Below, one piece after another: positions 16,937 through 24,472 of a DNA stretch of 64,000 nucleotides. The translations under genes and the position numbers were made by a program. Each line of letters opens with the position of its first letter. Position 1 is the first letter of the stretch. The notes beneath the pieces are model-generated. The model was not told where the DNA came from and searched no databases. It saw only the letters and a list, made by a program, of their open reading frames with translations. This DNA is from Arthrobacter sp. B6 (GTDB taxonomy: Bacteria > Actinomycetota > Actinomycetes > Actinomycetales > Micrococcaceae), in contig NZ_KV467169.1 of the NCBI RefSeq assembly GCF_001663775.1, positions 1,110,141-1,174,140 on the forward strand, read 5' to 3'.

Positions 16937-17290
16937 ATGGGGGACGTATGGCTCCGGACCATCAGCAACAGCCTGGTTCGTGCGCAAAGTGTCACTGAAA
17001 TAGCATCAACCCGCGGGTCGCTGCACGAGGAGCAGGGGTTTTCGCTGAAGGTCATCGTGCAGGGCAAGGGCCACGTCCTCATCGATGACAGCGACCTGCA
17101 GGGCACACTGTCCGAGCGGCTTGAGTACGCCCGGCATCTGGAGGACGCCCTGCTGCTCGCCATTGATGGAGCCCGGATCGCAGTAGCGTCCGTGGTGGTC
17201 AGCTTCGAGCCGGAAAGCCAGCGCTGGTCACTGGCGGCAGCGCCGGAACTGGTGGGCGGCCTGGCCAACGAGTTGAAGGCGTCCTTGTAA
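16937..17290 (+). CDS. Conserved-looking protein of unknown function (117 residues)
   Basis: The start at 16937 is preceded by GGGAGGTCTC, a strong ribosome binding site. The protein has alternating strands and helices (FSLKVIVQGKGHVLIDDSDL, then a helical stretch with ERLEYARHLEDAL and a strand IAVASVVVSFEPES). I do not recognise the family. It is followed by a long perfect palindrome (17341-17374) and lies upstream of small signalling genes, but on a separate transcript. Confidence 0.7.
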   Translation: MGDVWLRTISNSLVRAQSVTEIASTRGSLHEEQGFSLKVIVQGKGHVLIDDSDLQGTLSERLEYARHLEDALLLAIDGARIAVASVVVSFEPESQRWSLAAAPELVGGLANELKASL

Positions 17291-17340
17291 ACAGGTTCGA
17301 CGGCTCAACCTCGCTGACCTTTCCGCCGACGGCGTTGGCG

Positions 17341-17374
17341 CCGGCGGCGTTGGCGTGCACGCCAACGCCGCCGG
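17341..17374. terminator. 34-base perfect palindrome, probable hairpin terminator
   Basis: CCGGCGGCGTTGGCGTG and its exact reverse complement follow each other without a spacer, centred on GTGCAC. A fragment of the same arm (GGCGTTGGCGCC) precedes it. The site lies 51 bases after the gene ending at 17290. There is no U-run, which is common for actinobacterial hairpin terminators. Confidence 0.6.
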
Positions 17375-17537
17375 AGAGTCCATCGCGCCGTTCACCGGGA
17401 CCGCTGGCGGGCTGAACAACATACCTCCAAAACGGCTGGTCATGTGTCCGAAGTATCGTCGCGTCAAAAATAGAGTACTCACTACTCGTGTCTTCCCCTT
17501 TCCCGCCGCGTAAGTTTCATGGGGAGTCCAGCGGGAC

Positions 17538-17750
17538 TTGGAGGTGTCCATTTTCCAAGGGGCAGGTCATGTACTTTGGTCTTCGGCCGCGTGCGGAGTA
17601 ATCATGGGGCAGAACTGCTGCTCCTCTGAGGCGGCCTTCCAACTCCTCGCCCTGGCTTCCAGCCACCGCAACGCCAAGGCCCGTGTGGTTGCCGAAACCA
17701 TCCTGAACACCCTGCCCCGCGGAACGCCCGCCGCCCATTTCGCGGACTAA
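17538..17750 (+). CDS. ANTAR domain remnant or minimal ANTAR protein
   Basis: The C-terminal 50 residues match the ANTAR RNA-binding domain: CGVIMGQNCCSSEAAFQLL, then SSHRNAKARVVAETIL, corresponding to the helices of the antitermination domain in AmiR/NasR-type regulators. Usually a GAF or receiver domain and the first ANTAR helix precede this. Here the frame opens only at a stop at 17511, and the possible starts are TTG 17538 or GTG 17544. It is therefore either a truncated gene or a stand-alone half domain. It ends 27 bases before the Hpt-like gene, so the two may be cotranscribed. Confidence 0.5.
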   Translation: MEVSIFQGAGHVLWSSAACGVIMGQNCCSSEAAFQLLALASSHRNAKARVVAETILNTLPRGTPAAHFAD

Positions 17751-17777
17751 GGTCATCGCTTCCACGAAGGGACAGCC

Positions 17778-18188
17778 ATGACGGAGCCCGACGGCCATAC
17801 CCGGCCCCTTCTGGACCAGTCCGTGCTGGACAGGCTGCGCACTGAACTGGCTGGCGATGACGGGGTTTGGCGGGTGTTTGTGCAGAACTTCATGGCACAC
17901 TTGCCGAACCGGGTCGAAAGGCTGCGGCTTACCCTGACCACAGGAGACCTTCCTGGTGCACTGGATGCGGTTCTCAGCCTCAAGACATCCAGCCAGATGG
18001 TAGGTGCCGAACGCCTCGCGGGCCTTGCCATGAACCTGGAGCGGGCCCTTCGGGAAGAGGCGTCCCATACGGACCCTGACAGGGTCTTGCCGCTGCTGGC
18101 AGCGGCCCACCTGAGGCGGATCCGGTCATGCGCCCGGCAGACAACGTATTTGTTGCGCGATTACCTCCAGTCAAAACCCGGCCACTGA
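17778..18188 (+). CDS. Hpt-fold protein without the phosphorylatable histidine, copy 1
   Basis: The 136-residue helical protein aligns with histidine phosphotransfer (Hpt) domains. The canonical segment AHxLKGSSxxxGA is here AVLSLKTSSQMVGAERLA, so the active His is Leu and the Gly after Lys is Thr. The following helix (LAGLAMNLERALREE) is typical Hpt. Without the His it cannot relay phosphate in the normal way; it may bind a receiver domain and act as a decoy or scaffold. Two paralogues with the same change are at 37297 and 53419. The neighbours are an ANTAR remnant and a STAS-like gene. Confidence 0.8.
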   Translation: MTEPDGHTRPLLDQSVLDRLRTELAGDDGVWRVFVQNFMAHLPNRVERLRLTLTTGDLPGALDAVLSLKTSSQMVGAERLAGLAMNLERALREEASHTDPDRVLPLLAAAHLRRIRSCARQTTYLLRDYLQSKPGH

Positions 18189-18363
18189 GGTAATAGCCAG
18201 TGAGGCGAATGAAACAATCGATGGATATGTTGCGTGCATCACATAAGTTGCCTACTCTGAATGAGGCTGCAAAGGCGCAGCCACCCAGGGTTCGACTGCA
18301 GCGTCGCAGGAGCCCAGGGGAACGGTTGCAGAGTCGCAGCCACATAGGGGAAGGCAGTACATC

Positions 18364-18687
18364 TTGACCGATAAGCTCAATGTTCTCGTCCGTGTTGACC
18401 TCGACCACGCCAGGGCCCAGGTCCAGGCTAAGGGCCACGTCACCGTCCACAACCTCCAAGCGCTTTACGTCGTGGTAAAACGCGCCAACGCCCTGAAGGA
18501 GGGCCTGGACCTGGAGCTGGATATCACCAAAGCCCATGTTGATCCGGAAGCACTGGAACAGCTCCAGGACTGCTCCCGGACCCACCACCTCCCGGCCAAA
18601 ATCGATCCGCGCCAGTCGCACTGCACCCTCAGCGTGCTGCCTCCGCGGCACACGGACACCATGCGGAGCCAACTCCTGGCCGCCTGA
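18364..18687 (+). CDS. Small STAS-like protein
   Basis: The 107-residue protein begins at a TTG with GGGGAAGG upstream. The order of strands and helices (LNVLVRVDLDHARAQVQAKG, HVTVHNLQALYVVVKRANAL, then LDLELDITKAHVDPEALEQL) resembles a STAS domain of the anti-sigma-antagonist type: a conserved G-x-V-T-x-x-N start and a D-(I/L)-T loop in place of the usual D-x-S phosphorylation loop. The Ser/Thr of that loop is present as Thr. The assignment is by pattern only. It follows the Hpt-like gene by 175 bases. Confidence 0.6.
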   Translation: MTDKLNVLVRVDLDHARAQVQAKGHVTVHNLQALYVVVKRANALKEGLDLELDITKAHVDPEALEQLQDCSRTHHLPAKIDPRQSHCTLSVLPPRHTDTMRSQLLAA

Positions 18688-18830
18688 CCCGGCCCGCCCC
18701 CGCGCCTCGGGGAGCGCTGCCATTGTCGTCATCAAGGGCCCCGTCCTTCCTGGAGCAAGCCTCACGAACACGAAGGGCGGGACCTTGCCCTCTCCGCACC
18801 CCTCCCGTCTGTAAACTGGCGGAGGCTATG

Positions 18831-18852
18831 CGAAACGTTCGCGTAAACGATT
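18831..18852 (+). promoter_or_regulatory. Operator-like site upstream of the first LacI gene of locus 2
   Basis: CGAAACGTTCGCGTAAACGA lies 18-39 bases upstream of the chosen start of the LacI gene. Its first half is identical to the operator CGAAACGTTCGCGCAATCG in front of the second LacI gene (20123-20146). Both regulators therefore probably recognise the same or overlapping sites. Confidence 0.65.
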
Positions 18853-18869
18853 CCCCGAGGGCGGCGACG

Positions 18870-19874
18870 ATGACGACGATGGTAAAAGTGGCCAAGCTTG
18901 CGGGCGTCTCCATCTCCACCGTTTCCCACGTCCTCAACGGGACCCGGCACGTGAACGACGAAACGCGGCAGCGGGTGCTGAAGGCCATCGAGGAAACCTC
19001 CTACCGGCAGGACGCGCTGGCCCGTGCCATGCGCCGCTCCCGGACAGACAGCATCGGCCTGATAGTGTCCGACGGCGGGGAGCCGGCTTTTGCCGAAATG
19101 ATCCGGGGCGTGGAGGCAACAGCCGCCAGCCAGGGCATCACGTTGCTCCTCGCCAACTCAGCGGAAGACCCACAGCGGGAGGCGCGGGCCGTCCAGGCAC
19201 TCCTCGAGCGCCGGGTGGACGGGCTCATCCTGGCCCGTGCGGCCGGCTCCGGGCCGGATGCCATCGCGGAGTTCGCCGACCAGGACACCCCTCTGGTGTT
19301 GATGGACCGGCTGTCCGATGACCCGTTTGACCAGGTCGGTGTCGAAAACCGCGCGCCCATCACGGAACTGGTGGAACACCTCGTATCGCAGGGCCACCAA
19401 CGAATTCTGCTGATTGCCGGGGACACAAGGGTTGCCACCCTGCGCGAACGGCATGAGGCCTTCCAGGAAGCCATGACGGCGGCCGGCATCGGAAAAGCCG
19501 ACCGGCTGACAGTCATCGCCGGGGAACCGGAAGCAACCGACGCCGGCATCTCAAAGGCACTGTCCGCAGCCAAACCGCCTACCGCCGTCATCGCTTGCAG
19601 CACCGTCCTGGCCGCCGCGGCGCTCCGCCAGATCCAACAGCGGGGCCTGCGGATGCCGGAGGACATCGCCTTCGCCACCTTCGACGGCTTCGCCTACGCG
19701 GACCTGTTCGAACCACAGCTCACAACCGTCCGCCAGCCCGCCTTCCAGGTCGGCGCCACCGCGGCCGAGCTGTTGGCGAAGCGGATCGCGGACAAGTCAA
19801 CGCAACCCTCGATTATTCGGCTGGCACCCACCATCGAATACCGCGCCTCCACCGGCCCAAGGTCCGGCTCCTAA
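18870..19874 (+). CDS. LacI-family regulator, first of a tandem pair
   Basis: The 334-residue protein has a LacI helix-turn-helix (VAKLAGVSISTVSHVLNGTR) and a sugar-sensing domain with DSIGLIVSD, VDGLILARAAGS and IAFATFDGFAYADLF. It is clearly a paralogue of the gene at 20162; the two share most of the DNA-binding domain (VSHVLNxTRHV) and the TTVRQPAFQ motif. The start at 18870 has GAGGGCGGCGACG before it; an earlier ATG at 18828 would place the operator inside the gene. Regulation of the fructan locus 2 is inferred from position and the shared operator. Confidence 0.9.
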   Translation: MTTMVKVAKLAGVSISTVSHVLNGTRHVNDETRQRVLKAIEETSYRQDALARAMRRSRTDSIGLIVSDGGEPAFAEMIRGVEATAASQGITLLLANSAEDPQREARAVQALLERRVDGLILARAAGSGPDAIAEFADQDTPLVLMDRLSDDPFDQVGVENRAPITELVEHLVSQGHQRILLIAGDTRVATLRERHEAFQEAMTAAGIGKADRLTVIAGEPEATDAGISKALSAAKPPTAVIACSTVLAAAALRQIQQRGLRMPEDIAFATFDGFAYADLFEPQLTTVRQPAFQVGATAAELLAKRIADKSTQPSIIRLAPTIEYRASTGPRSGS

Positions 19875-19889
19875 GCAACCTCCCCACCA

Positions 19890-19976
19890 GGCGCGAACGT
19901 ACAGTTGAGGCCCTAGGCGCGGGGCCTCAACTGTACGTTCGCGCCAAAGGGCGGGGCCTCAACTGTACGTTCGCGC
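19890..19976. repeat. Family B intergenic palindrome, copy 2, with doubled right arm
   Basis: The left arm GGCGCGAACGTACAGTTGAG (19890) pairs with two right arms, CTCAACTGTACGTTCGCGCC ending at 19945 and CTCAACTGTACGTTCGCGC ending at 19976. The copy at 2839-2933 has the same one-left/two-right layout but CACTTG/CAAGTG in place of CAGTTG/CAACTG, so the pairing is conserved while the bases change. It lies downstream of the LacI stop. Confidence 0.9.
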
Positions 19977-20093
19977 GTCCGGCCGTGCTATGCCCCCTGT
20001 TGCGCTGCCACTTGCGGCTGCCATTCGGGGGTTTTGGCGACCCTCTTGTGATAGAGCAACCGCAGGGCAATCAAGAAACTTCTCTGTGACCCA

Positions 20094-20146
20094 TTGCACA
20101 TCGAAACGTTTGTCTCTACTATCGAAACGTTCGCGCAATCGTTTCG
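20094..20146 (+). promoter_or_regulatory. Promoter and double operator of fructan locus 2
   Basis: TTGCAC (20094-20099) and TACTAT (20117-20122) are separated by 17 bases and form a good promoter. One CGAAACGTTT half-site (from 20102) lies in the spacer. A full inverted site, CGAAACG-N10-CGTTTCG (20123-20146), begins immediately after the -10. AGAAGGAG at about 20149 is the ribosome binding site. This is a textbook repressor arrangement for the LacI gene and probably for the whole downstream operon, since no second promoter is obvious before 21274. Confidence 0.8.
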
Positions 20147-20161
20147 CTAGAAGGAGTCACA

Positions 20162-21181
20162 GTGGCAACCATCGTCGATGTCGCATCACTTGCCGGCGTT
20201 TCGACGTCCACTGTGTCGCACGTCCTCAACGACACCAGGCACGTCGAGCCGGAAACCAAAGAGCGCGTCATGAGCGCTGTGAAGGCCACCGGTTACCGGC
20301 GGGACGTCCTGGCCCGTTCCATGCGCCGTGCCAGGACCGACTCCATCGGCCTGGTGGTCTCGGATGCCGGGGAACCGGCCTTCGCGGACATGGTGCACGG
20401 TGTGGAAGAAGCAGCCGCGCAGAACGGCCTGTCCCTCCTGCTGGCCAACTCGGCGGAAGATCCCGCCCGGGAGCGTGCAGCCGTGGAGGCCCTCCTGGAC
20501 CGCCGCGTGGATGGCCTGATCATCGCCAGGGCAGCCGGTTCAAGCGCCGGGCTGCTCAAGCGGATCCGCGAAGAGAAGAAGCCCCTGGTCCTGCTGGACC
20601 GGCTCGCGGACCTGGACGCCGAAGCAGGACACATCGACCAGGTGGGGGTCAACAACCAGTCCGCCATGGCAGCCCTGGTCGACCACCTCACCGTCCGCGG
20701 CCACGAACGGATCCTGCTCATCTCGGGTGACCTGCGGGTCTCCTCACTCCGCGAGCGCTACGACAGTTTCCGCGGCGCCATGGAGGAGCGCGGCCTGGAG
20801 GTCCCGGCCGGCCTGCTCTGCGAAGGCACGGTCACAGCGGCCGCCACCTTTGAGCGCGTGCGGTCGGTGCTCGGCCGTTCCACGCAGAACAGGGAACGTC
20901 CGACGGCGATCCTCGCCTGCAGCACGCTGCTGGCTGCGGGTGCCTTGCGGGCTTTGCAGCATGAGGGTTTCCGGGTGCCCGGAACCATGGCGTTCGCAAC
21001 GTTCGACGGCTTCACCTACTCGGACCTGTTCCAACCCCAGATCACCACCGTCCGCCAGCCGGCTTTCCAGTTGGGCGAAAGCGCCGTCAGCCTCCTTCTC
21101 AGGCGCCTGAACAACCCTTCCGCCCCCGCCAAGATCCTTCGGCTTGAGTCCCAGATCGAATTCCGCAGCTCCACTTCCTGA
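20162..21181 (+). CDS. LacI-family regulator, second of a tandem pair
   Basis: The 339-residue protein starts at a GTG right after an AAGGAG site. The DNA-binding domain reads IVDVASLAGVSTSTVSHVLN and the sensor domain has DSIGLVVSD, VDGLIIARAAGS and MAFATFDGFTYSDLF. It is a paralogue of the gene at 18870. It is the first gene of the operon with the substrate-binding protein, permeases, GH172 and GH32, and its own promoter carries two CGAAACG-type operators, so it is likely an autoregulated repressor that responds to a fructan breakdown product. Confidence 0.92.
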   Translation: MATIVDVASLAGVSTSTVSHVLNDTRHVEPETKERVMSAVKATGYRRDVLARSMRRARTDSIGLVVSDAGEPAFADMVHGVEEAAAQNGLSLLLANSAEDPARERAAVEALLDRRVDGLIIARAAGSSAGLLKRIREEKKPLVLLDRLADLDAEAGHIDQVGVNNQSAMAALVDHLTVRGHERILLISGDLRVSSLRERYDSFRGAMEERGLEVPAGLLCEGTVTAAATFERVRSVLGRSTQNRERPTAILACSTLLAAGALRALQHEGFRVPGTMAFATFDGFTYSDLFQPQITTVRQPAFQLGESAVSLLLRRLNNPSAPAKILRLESQIEFRSSTS

Positions 21182-21273
21182 CAGCTCCACCAGCAAAACC
21201 ACGCAACAAAAACAAACCAAACCCATCGCATCCCGTCAGCGCCCTTGAAGCGCCGCATGCAAAGGAGCATCAC

Positions 21274-22578
21274 ATGAGAAAAACAGTCCGCACCTCCATC
21301 GCCACGGCGGCAGCCGTGGCCCTGCTGGCCCTCACCGCCTGCGGGAGCGCCACGGAGACGGCAGCGCCGGCCGCAGACGGGCCATACTCGGCCCCCGCCA
21401 AGGACATCACTGCCACCATCTCCGTCTCCAACTGGGGCGATCCCGGCGACAAGGCCGTGTACGACGGCGTGGCCGAACGCTTCAAGGAGAAGTATCCGAA
21501 CGTCACGGTGAACAACAACTTCACCCCCATCACCACGTGGACCGAATACGTGAACAAGCTGGTCACCCAGGCCGCGGCCGGGCAGGCTCCGGACGTCATC
21601 AACATCGCCACGGAGGGCGTGGAACTGGGCCTGGCCAACGAACTCTTCAGCCCCCTGGACGGCTTCCTCAAGAACGACCCCGAAGCCAAGTCCCTGCATG
21701 CGGACATCGATCCGAAGCTGCTGGAGGGATTCAGCAAGGACGGCTCCACCTACCTGATGCCCAACACGTTCAACACCATGGTGATCTACTACAACACCAA
21801 GATGTTCGAGGCCGCCGGCATCGAGCGGCCCGGCGATGACTGGACCTGGGACGAGTTCCTGGAGATCTCCAAGAAACTGACCACAGGTTCCGGTGCGGAC
21901 AAGGTGTACGGGTTCGCCATGCCGTACTACTCGTTCGGCATCACCCCGTGGCTGTACTCCAACGGCACCTCCATGATGAGCGAGGACCTGGAAACGGCCA
22001 CGCTGACGGATGAGAAGGTCAAGGAGACCGTGGGCTGGGTCCGGGACCTGGTCACCGAACACGGGGTGTCCCCGCAGCCGAAGGGATCGGACCCCTACCA
22101 GCTGTTCCCCGCAGGCAAAGCGGCCATGACCGGCGCCGGGCACTTCGTCACCGGCGGCTTCGAAAAGGCGGGCTTCGAAGACTACGACATCCTGCCGTGG
22201 CCGAAGGGAACCACCAAGTCCACCGTCTTTGGCGCCGGCGCGTTCGCCGTCTCCAAAGCCTCCAAGAACCAGGAGCTGTCCTGGGAGTTCATCAAGATGC
22301 TCACCGACCAGCAGACGCAAAAGCAGTGGGCCGACGCCGGCGCCGCCGTCCCGTCCACCAAGACTGCCGCTTCGTCACCGGAGTTCCTGGCCTCCCCCGA
22401 GCACGCCGAGGAGTTCTACAACTCCCTGTCCTATGCCAAGCCGGTAGCCGCCCCGGGCGTCTACAACGTGCTGGATCCGGCGTTCATGCGGGCCATGGAC
22501 GAGATCATGTCCGGCCAGGACATCGGCTCGTCCCTGGAGAAGGCCCAGAAGGATGTTGAGGAGGCGTTGCAGCAGTGA
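21274..22578 (+). CDS. Sugar ABC transporter substrate-binding lipoprotein
   Basis: The 434-residue protein has a signal peptide ending in a lipobox (LLALTAC, Cys about 23) and the cluster B extracellular binding fold: ISVSNWGDPGD, AAGQAPDVINIATEG and VIYYNTKMFEAAGIERP. It is related to the Tat-type protein of locus 1 (same TEGxxL and YYNT blocks) but is anchored in the membrane by lipid. AAGGAGCATCAC precedes the start. It should deliver an oligosaccharide to the two permeases encoded next. Confidence 0.94.
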   Translation: MRKTVRTSIATAAAVALLALTACGSATETAAPAADGPYSAPAKDITATISVSNWGDPGDKAVYDGVAERFKEKYPNVTVNNNFTPITTWTEYVNKLVTQAAAGQAPDVINIATEGVELGLANELFSPLDGFLKNDPEAKSLHADIDPKLLEGFSKDGSTYLMPNTFNTMVIYYNTKMFEAAGIERPGDDWTWDEFLEISKKLTTGSGADKVYGFAMPYYSFGITPWLYSNGTSMMSEDLETATLTDEKVKETVGWVRDLVTEHGVSPQPKGSDPYQLFPAGKAAMTGAGHFVTGGFEKAGFEDYDILPWPKGTTKSTVFGAGAFAVSKASKNQELSWEFIKMLTDQQTQKQWADAGAAVPSTKTAASSPEFLASPEHAEEFYNSLSYAKPVAAPGVYNVLDPAFMRAMDEIMSGQDIGSSLEKAQKDVEEALQQ

Positions 22579-23531
22579 CCTTGACTGCCCCCAAAACCGC
22601 GCTGCCGCCCGCGCCCGCTTCCGGGCGCGGGGGGCAACCCGGGCACCGAACCGCCGCCCGGCGTCGGGAAGCCCTCACCGGGTACCTGTTCACCGCCCCC
22701 ACCATCATCGGCTTCCTGGTCTTTATCCTCGGACCGCTGGTGGCCGCCCTGTACCTGAGCCTGACGAAGTACAACATCCTCACCGCCCCCAAGTTCGTGG
22801 GGCTGGACAACTACGCCCGCATGTTCCGGGACGAGCGGCTGGCCACCACGTACGGCAACACGGTGCTCTACGTGGGCGCCGCCGTCGTACTGATCAACGG
22901 GTTCGCGCTCCTGTTCGCCGTGCTGATCAACCAGCGGCTCCCCCGGGCCCTGACCTACGTGTTCCGCTCCGCGTACTTCTTCCCGTACCTGGTGGCGCTG
23001 GTGTACGTGTCCATCATCTGGCAGGCGCTGTTCCAGAAGGACACGGGCATCCTGAACTACTACCTCACCGCGCTGGGCGGGGAACGGATCGACTGGCTCA
23101 ACAGCTCGGAGTTCTCCAAGGTCTCGGTGATCATCGTGGACACGTGGCGGAACGTGGGGTTCGCGATGCTGATCTTCGTGGCAGCGCTGCAGGAAGTCCC
23201 CAAGGACATGGTGGAGGCCGCGCGGATGGACGGTGCCAACGAGTGGCAGGTCTTCCGCCGGATCACCCTGCCGATGATCAGCCAGGCGACGTTCTTCAAC
23301 ATCACCATCACCATCATCGGAGCGTTCCAGATCTACGAATCGATCATCGTGCTCACCCGGGGCGGCCCGGGCGACGCCAGCCGCAGCGTGGTGATGTACA
23401 TCGCCGAAGTGGCCTTCAACAAGTTCGATATGGGCTACGCCTCAGCCATCGCGGTCACACTGTTCGTCATCATCATGCTGGTGACCATGGTGCAGTTCCG
23501 CCTTAGGAAGTCATGGGTGAACAATGAGTAA
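22575..23531 (+). CDS. CUT1 sugar ABC transporter permease (MalF type)
   Basis: The 318-residue membrane protein starts at a GTG that overlaps the stop of the binding-protein gene. Six helices are evident, and the EAA loop is MVEAARMDGANEWQVF. The N-terminal tail is Pro/Gly/Arg-rich. It forms the pore with the product of the next gene, whose start overlaps the end of this one by 8 bases. Confidence 0.93.
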   Translation: MTLTAPKTALPPAPASGRGGQPGHRTAARRREALTGYLFTAPTIIGFLVFILGPLVAALYLSLTKYNILTAPKFVGLDNYARMFRDERLATTYGNTVLYVGAAVVLINGFALLFAVLINQRLPRALTYVFRSAYFFPYLVALVYVSIIWQALFQKDTGILNYYLTALGGERIDWLNSSEFSKVSVIIVDTWRNVGFAMLIFVAALQEVPKDMVEAARMDGANEWQVFRRITLPMISQATFFNITITIIGAFQIYESIIVLTRGGPGDASRSVVMYIAEVAFNKFDMGYASAIAVTLFVIIMLVTMVQFRLRKSWVNNE

Positions 23532-24444
23532 CACCACAGTCCTTCCGTCCCGGCCAGGTGCCGGAGGACCGGGTGCCGGAGCGTCCGGCAAAGAAAAAGA
23601 CGTACGACGGCGGCGGCCCGGCCCCACGGTCGGCAAGAGTATTTCGGTGGTGCTGCTGGTCCTGGGCGCCATCGGGATGATCGCACCGTTCCTGTGGATG
23701 TTCACCACCTCGCTCCGGGACGCCAGCCAGGCCTACGACCTGCCGCCGCAGTGGCTGCCCACCGAATGGGACTGGTCCAATTACGCCGACGCCGTCAGCG
23801 GACCCGTGCCGATCCTCAGGAACATGTTCAACAGCGCTGTCATCGCCATCGCTGTCAGCATCGGCATGATCATCACCGCGCCCATGGCCGGCTACGCGTT
23901 CGCGAAGCTGGACTTCCCCGGCCGCAACTCGATCTTTGTGGGCCTGCTGTCCTCGCTGATGGTGCCGGCCCAGGTGACCATCATTCCGCTGTTCCTCCTG
24001 ATGCGGACCTTCGGACTGCTGGACAACCCGCTCAGCCTGATCCTGCCCGGCATCACCGGGGCCCTGGGTGTGTTCCTGCTGCGGCAGTTCTTCCTGGGCC
24101 TGCCGCAGGAGATCATCGACGCCGCCCGGATGGACGGCGCCACCGCCTGGCAGACCTACCGGCTGATCGCGCTGCCGCTGGCCAAGAACGCCGTGAGCAC
24201 CCTGGGTGTGATCACGTTCCTGGGCAGCTGGAACGCCTACTTCGCCCCGTCGATCTTCCTGAACAGCACGGACACCGCCACGCTGCCGCTGGGCCTGGTC
24301 CTCATGCTCGGCCCGTACGGCGCCGGCAACGTGGCCCAGGTGATGGCAGCCACCACCATCGCCATCGCGCCGGCGCTCATCGTCTTCCTCGTGGCGCAGC
24401 GGTGGATCATCGCCAGCCTCACCCAATCAGCCGTCAAGGGCTGA
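23524..24444 (+). CDS. CUT1 sugar ABC transporter permease (MalG type)
   Basis: The 306-residue protein has a Gly/Arg-rich cytoplasmic start, six membrane helices and the EAA loop IIDAARMDGATAWQTY. The tight overlap with the upstream permease shows translational coupling. As in locus 1 no ATPase gene follows, so the energising subunit must be shared. Confidence 0.93.
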   Translation: MSNTTVLPSRPGAGGPGAGASGKEKDVRRRRPGPTVGKSISVVLLVLGAIGMIAPFLWMFTTSLRDASQAYDLPPQWLPTEWDWSNYADAVSGPVPILRNMFNSAVIAIAVSIGMIITAPMAGYAFAKLDFPGRNSIFVGLLSSLMVPAQVTIIPLFLLMRTFGLLDNPLSLILPGITGALGVFLLRQFFLGLPQEIIDAARMDGATAWQTYRLIALPLAKNAVSTLGVITFLGSWNAYFAPSIFLNSTDTATLPLGLVLMLGPYGAGNVAQVMAATTIAIAPALIVFLVAQRWIIASLTQSAVKG

Positions 24445-24472
24445 CCAACTTTCCCGAAAGGTTAAACCACAT

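Noticed and set aside
21016..22320. Minus-strand frame opposite the binding-protein gene of locus 2
   Set aside because: Its sequence is the complement of a clear lipoprotein gene and has no family motif.
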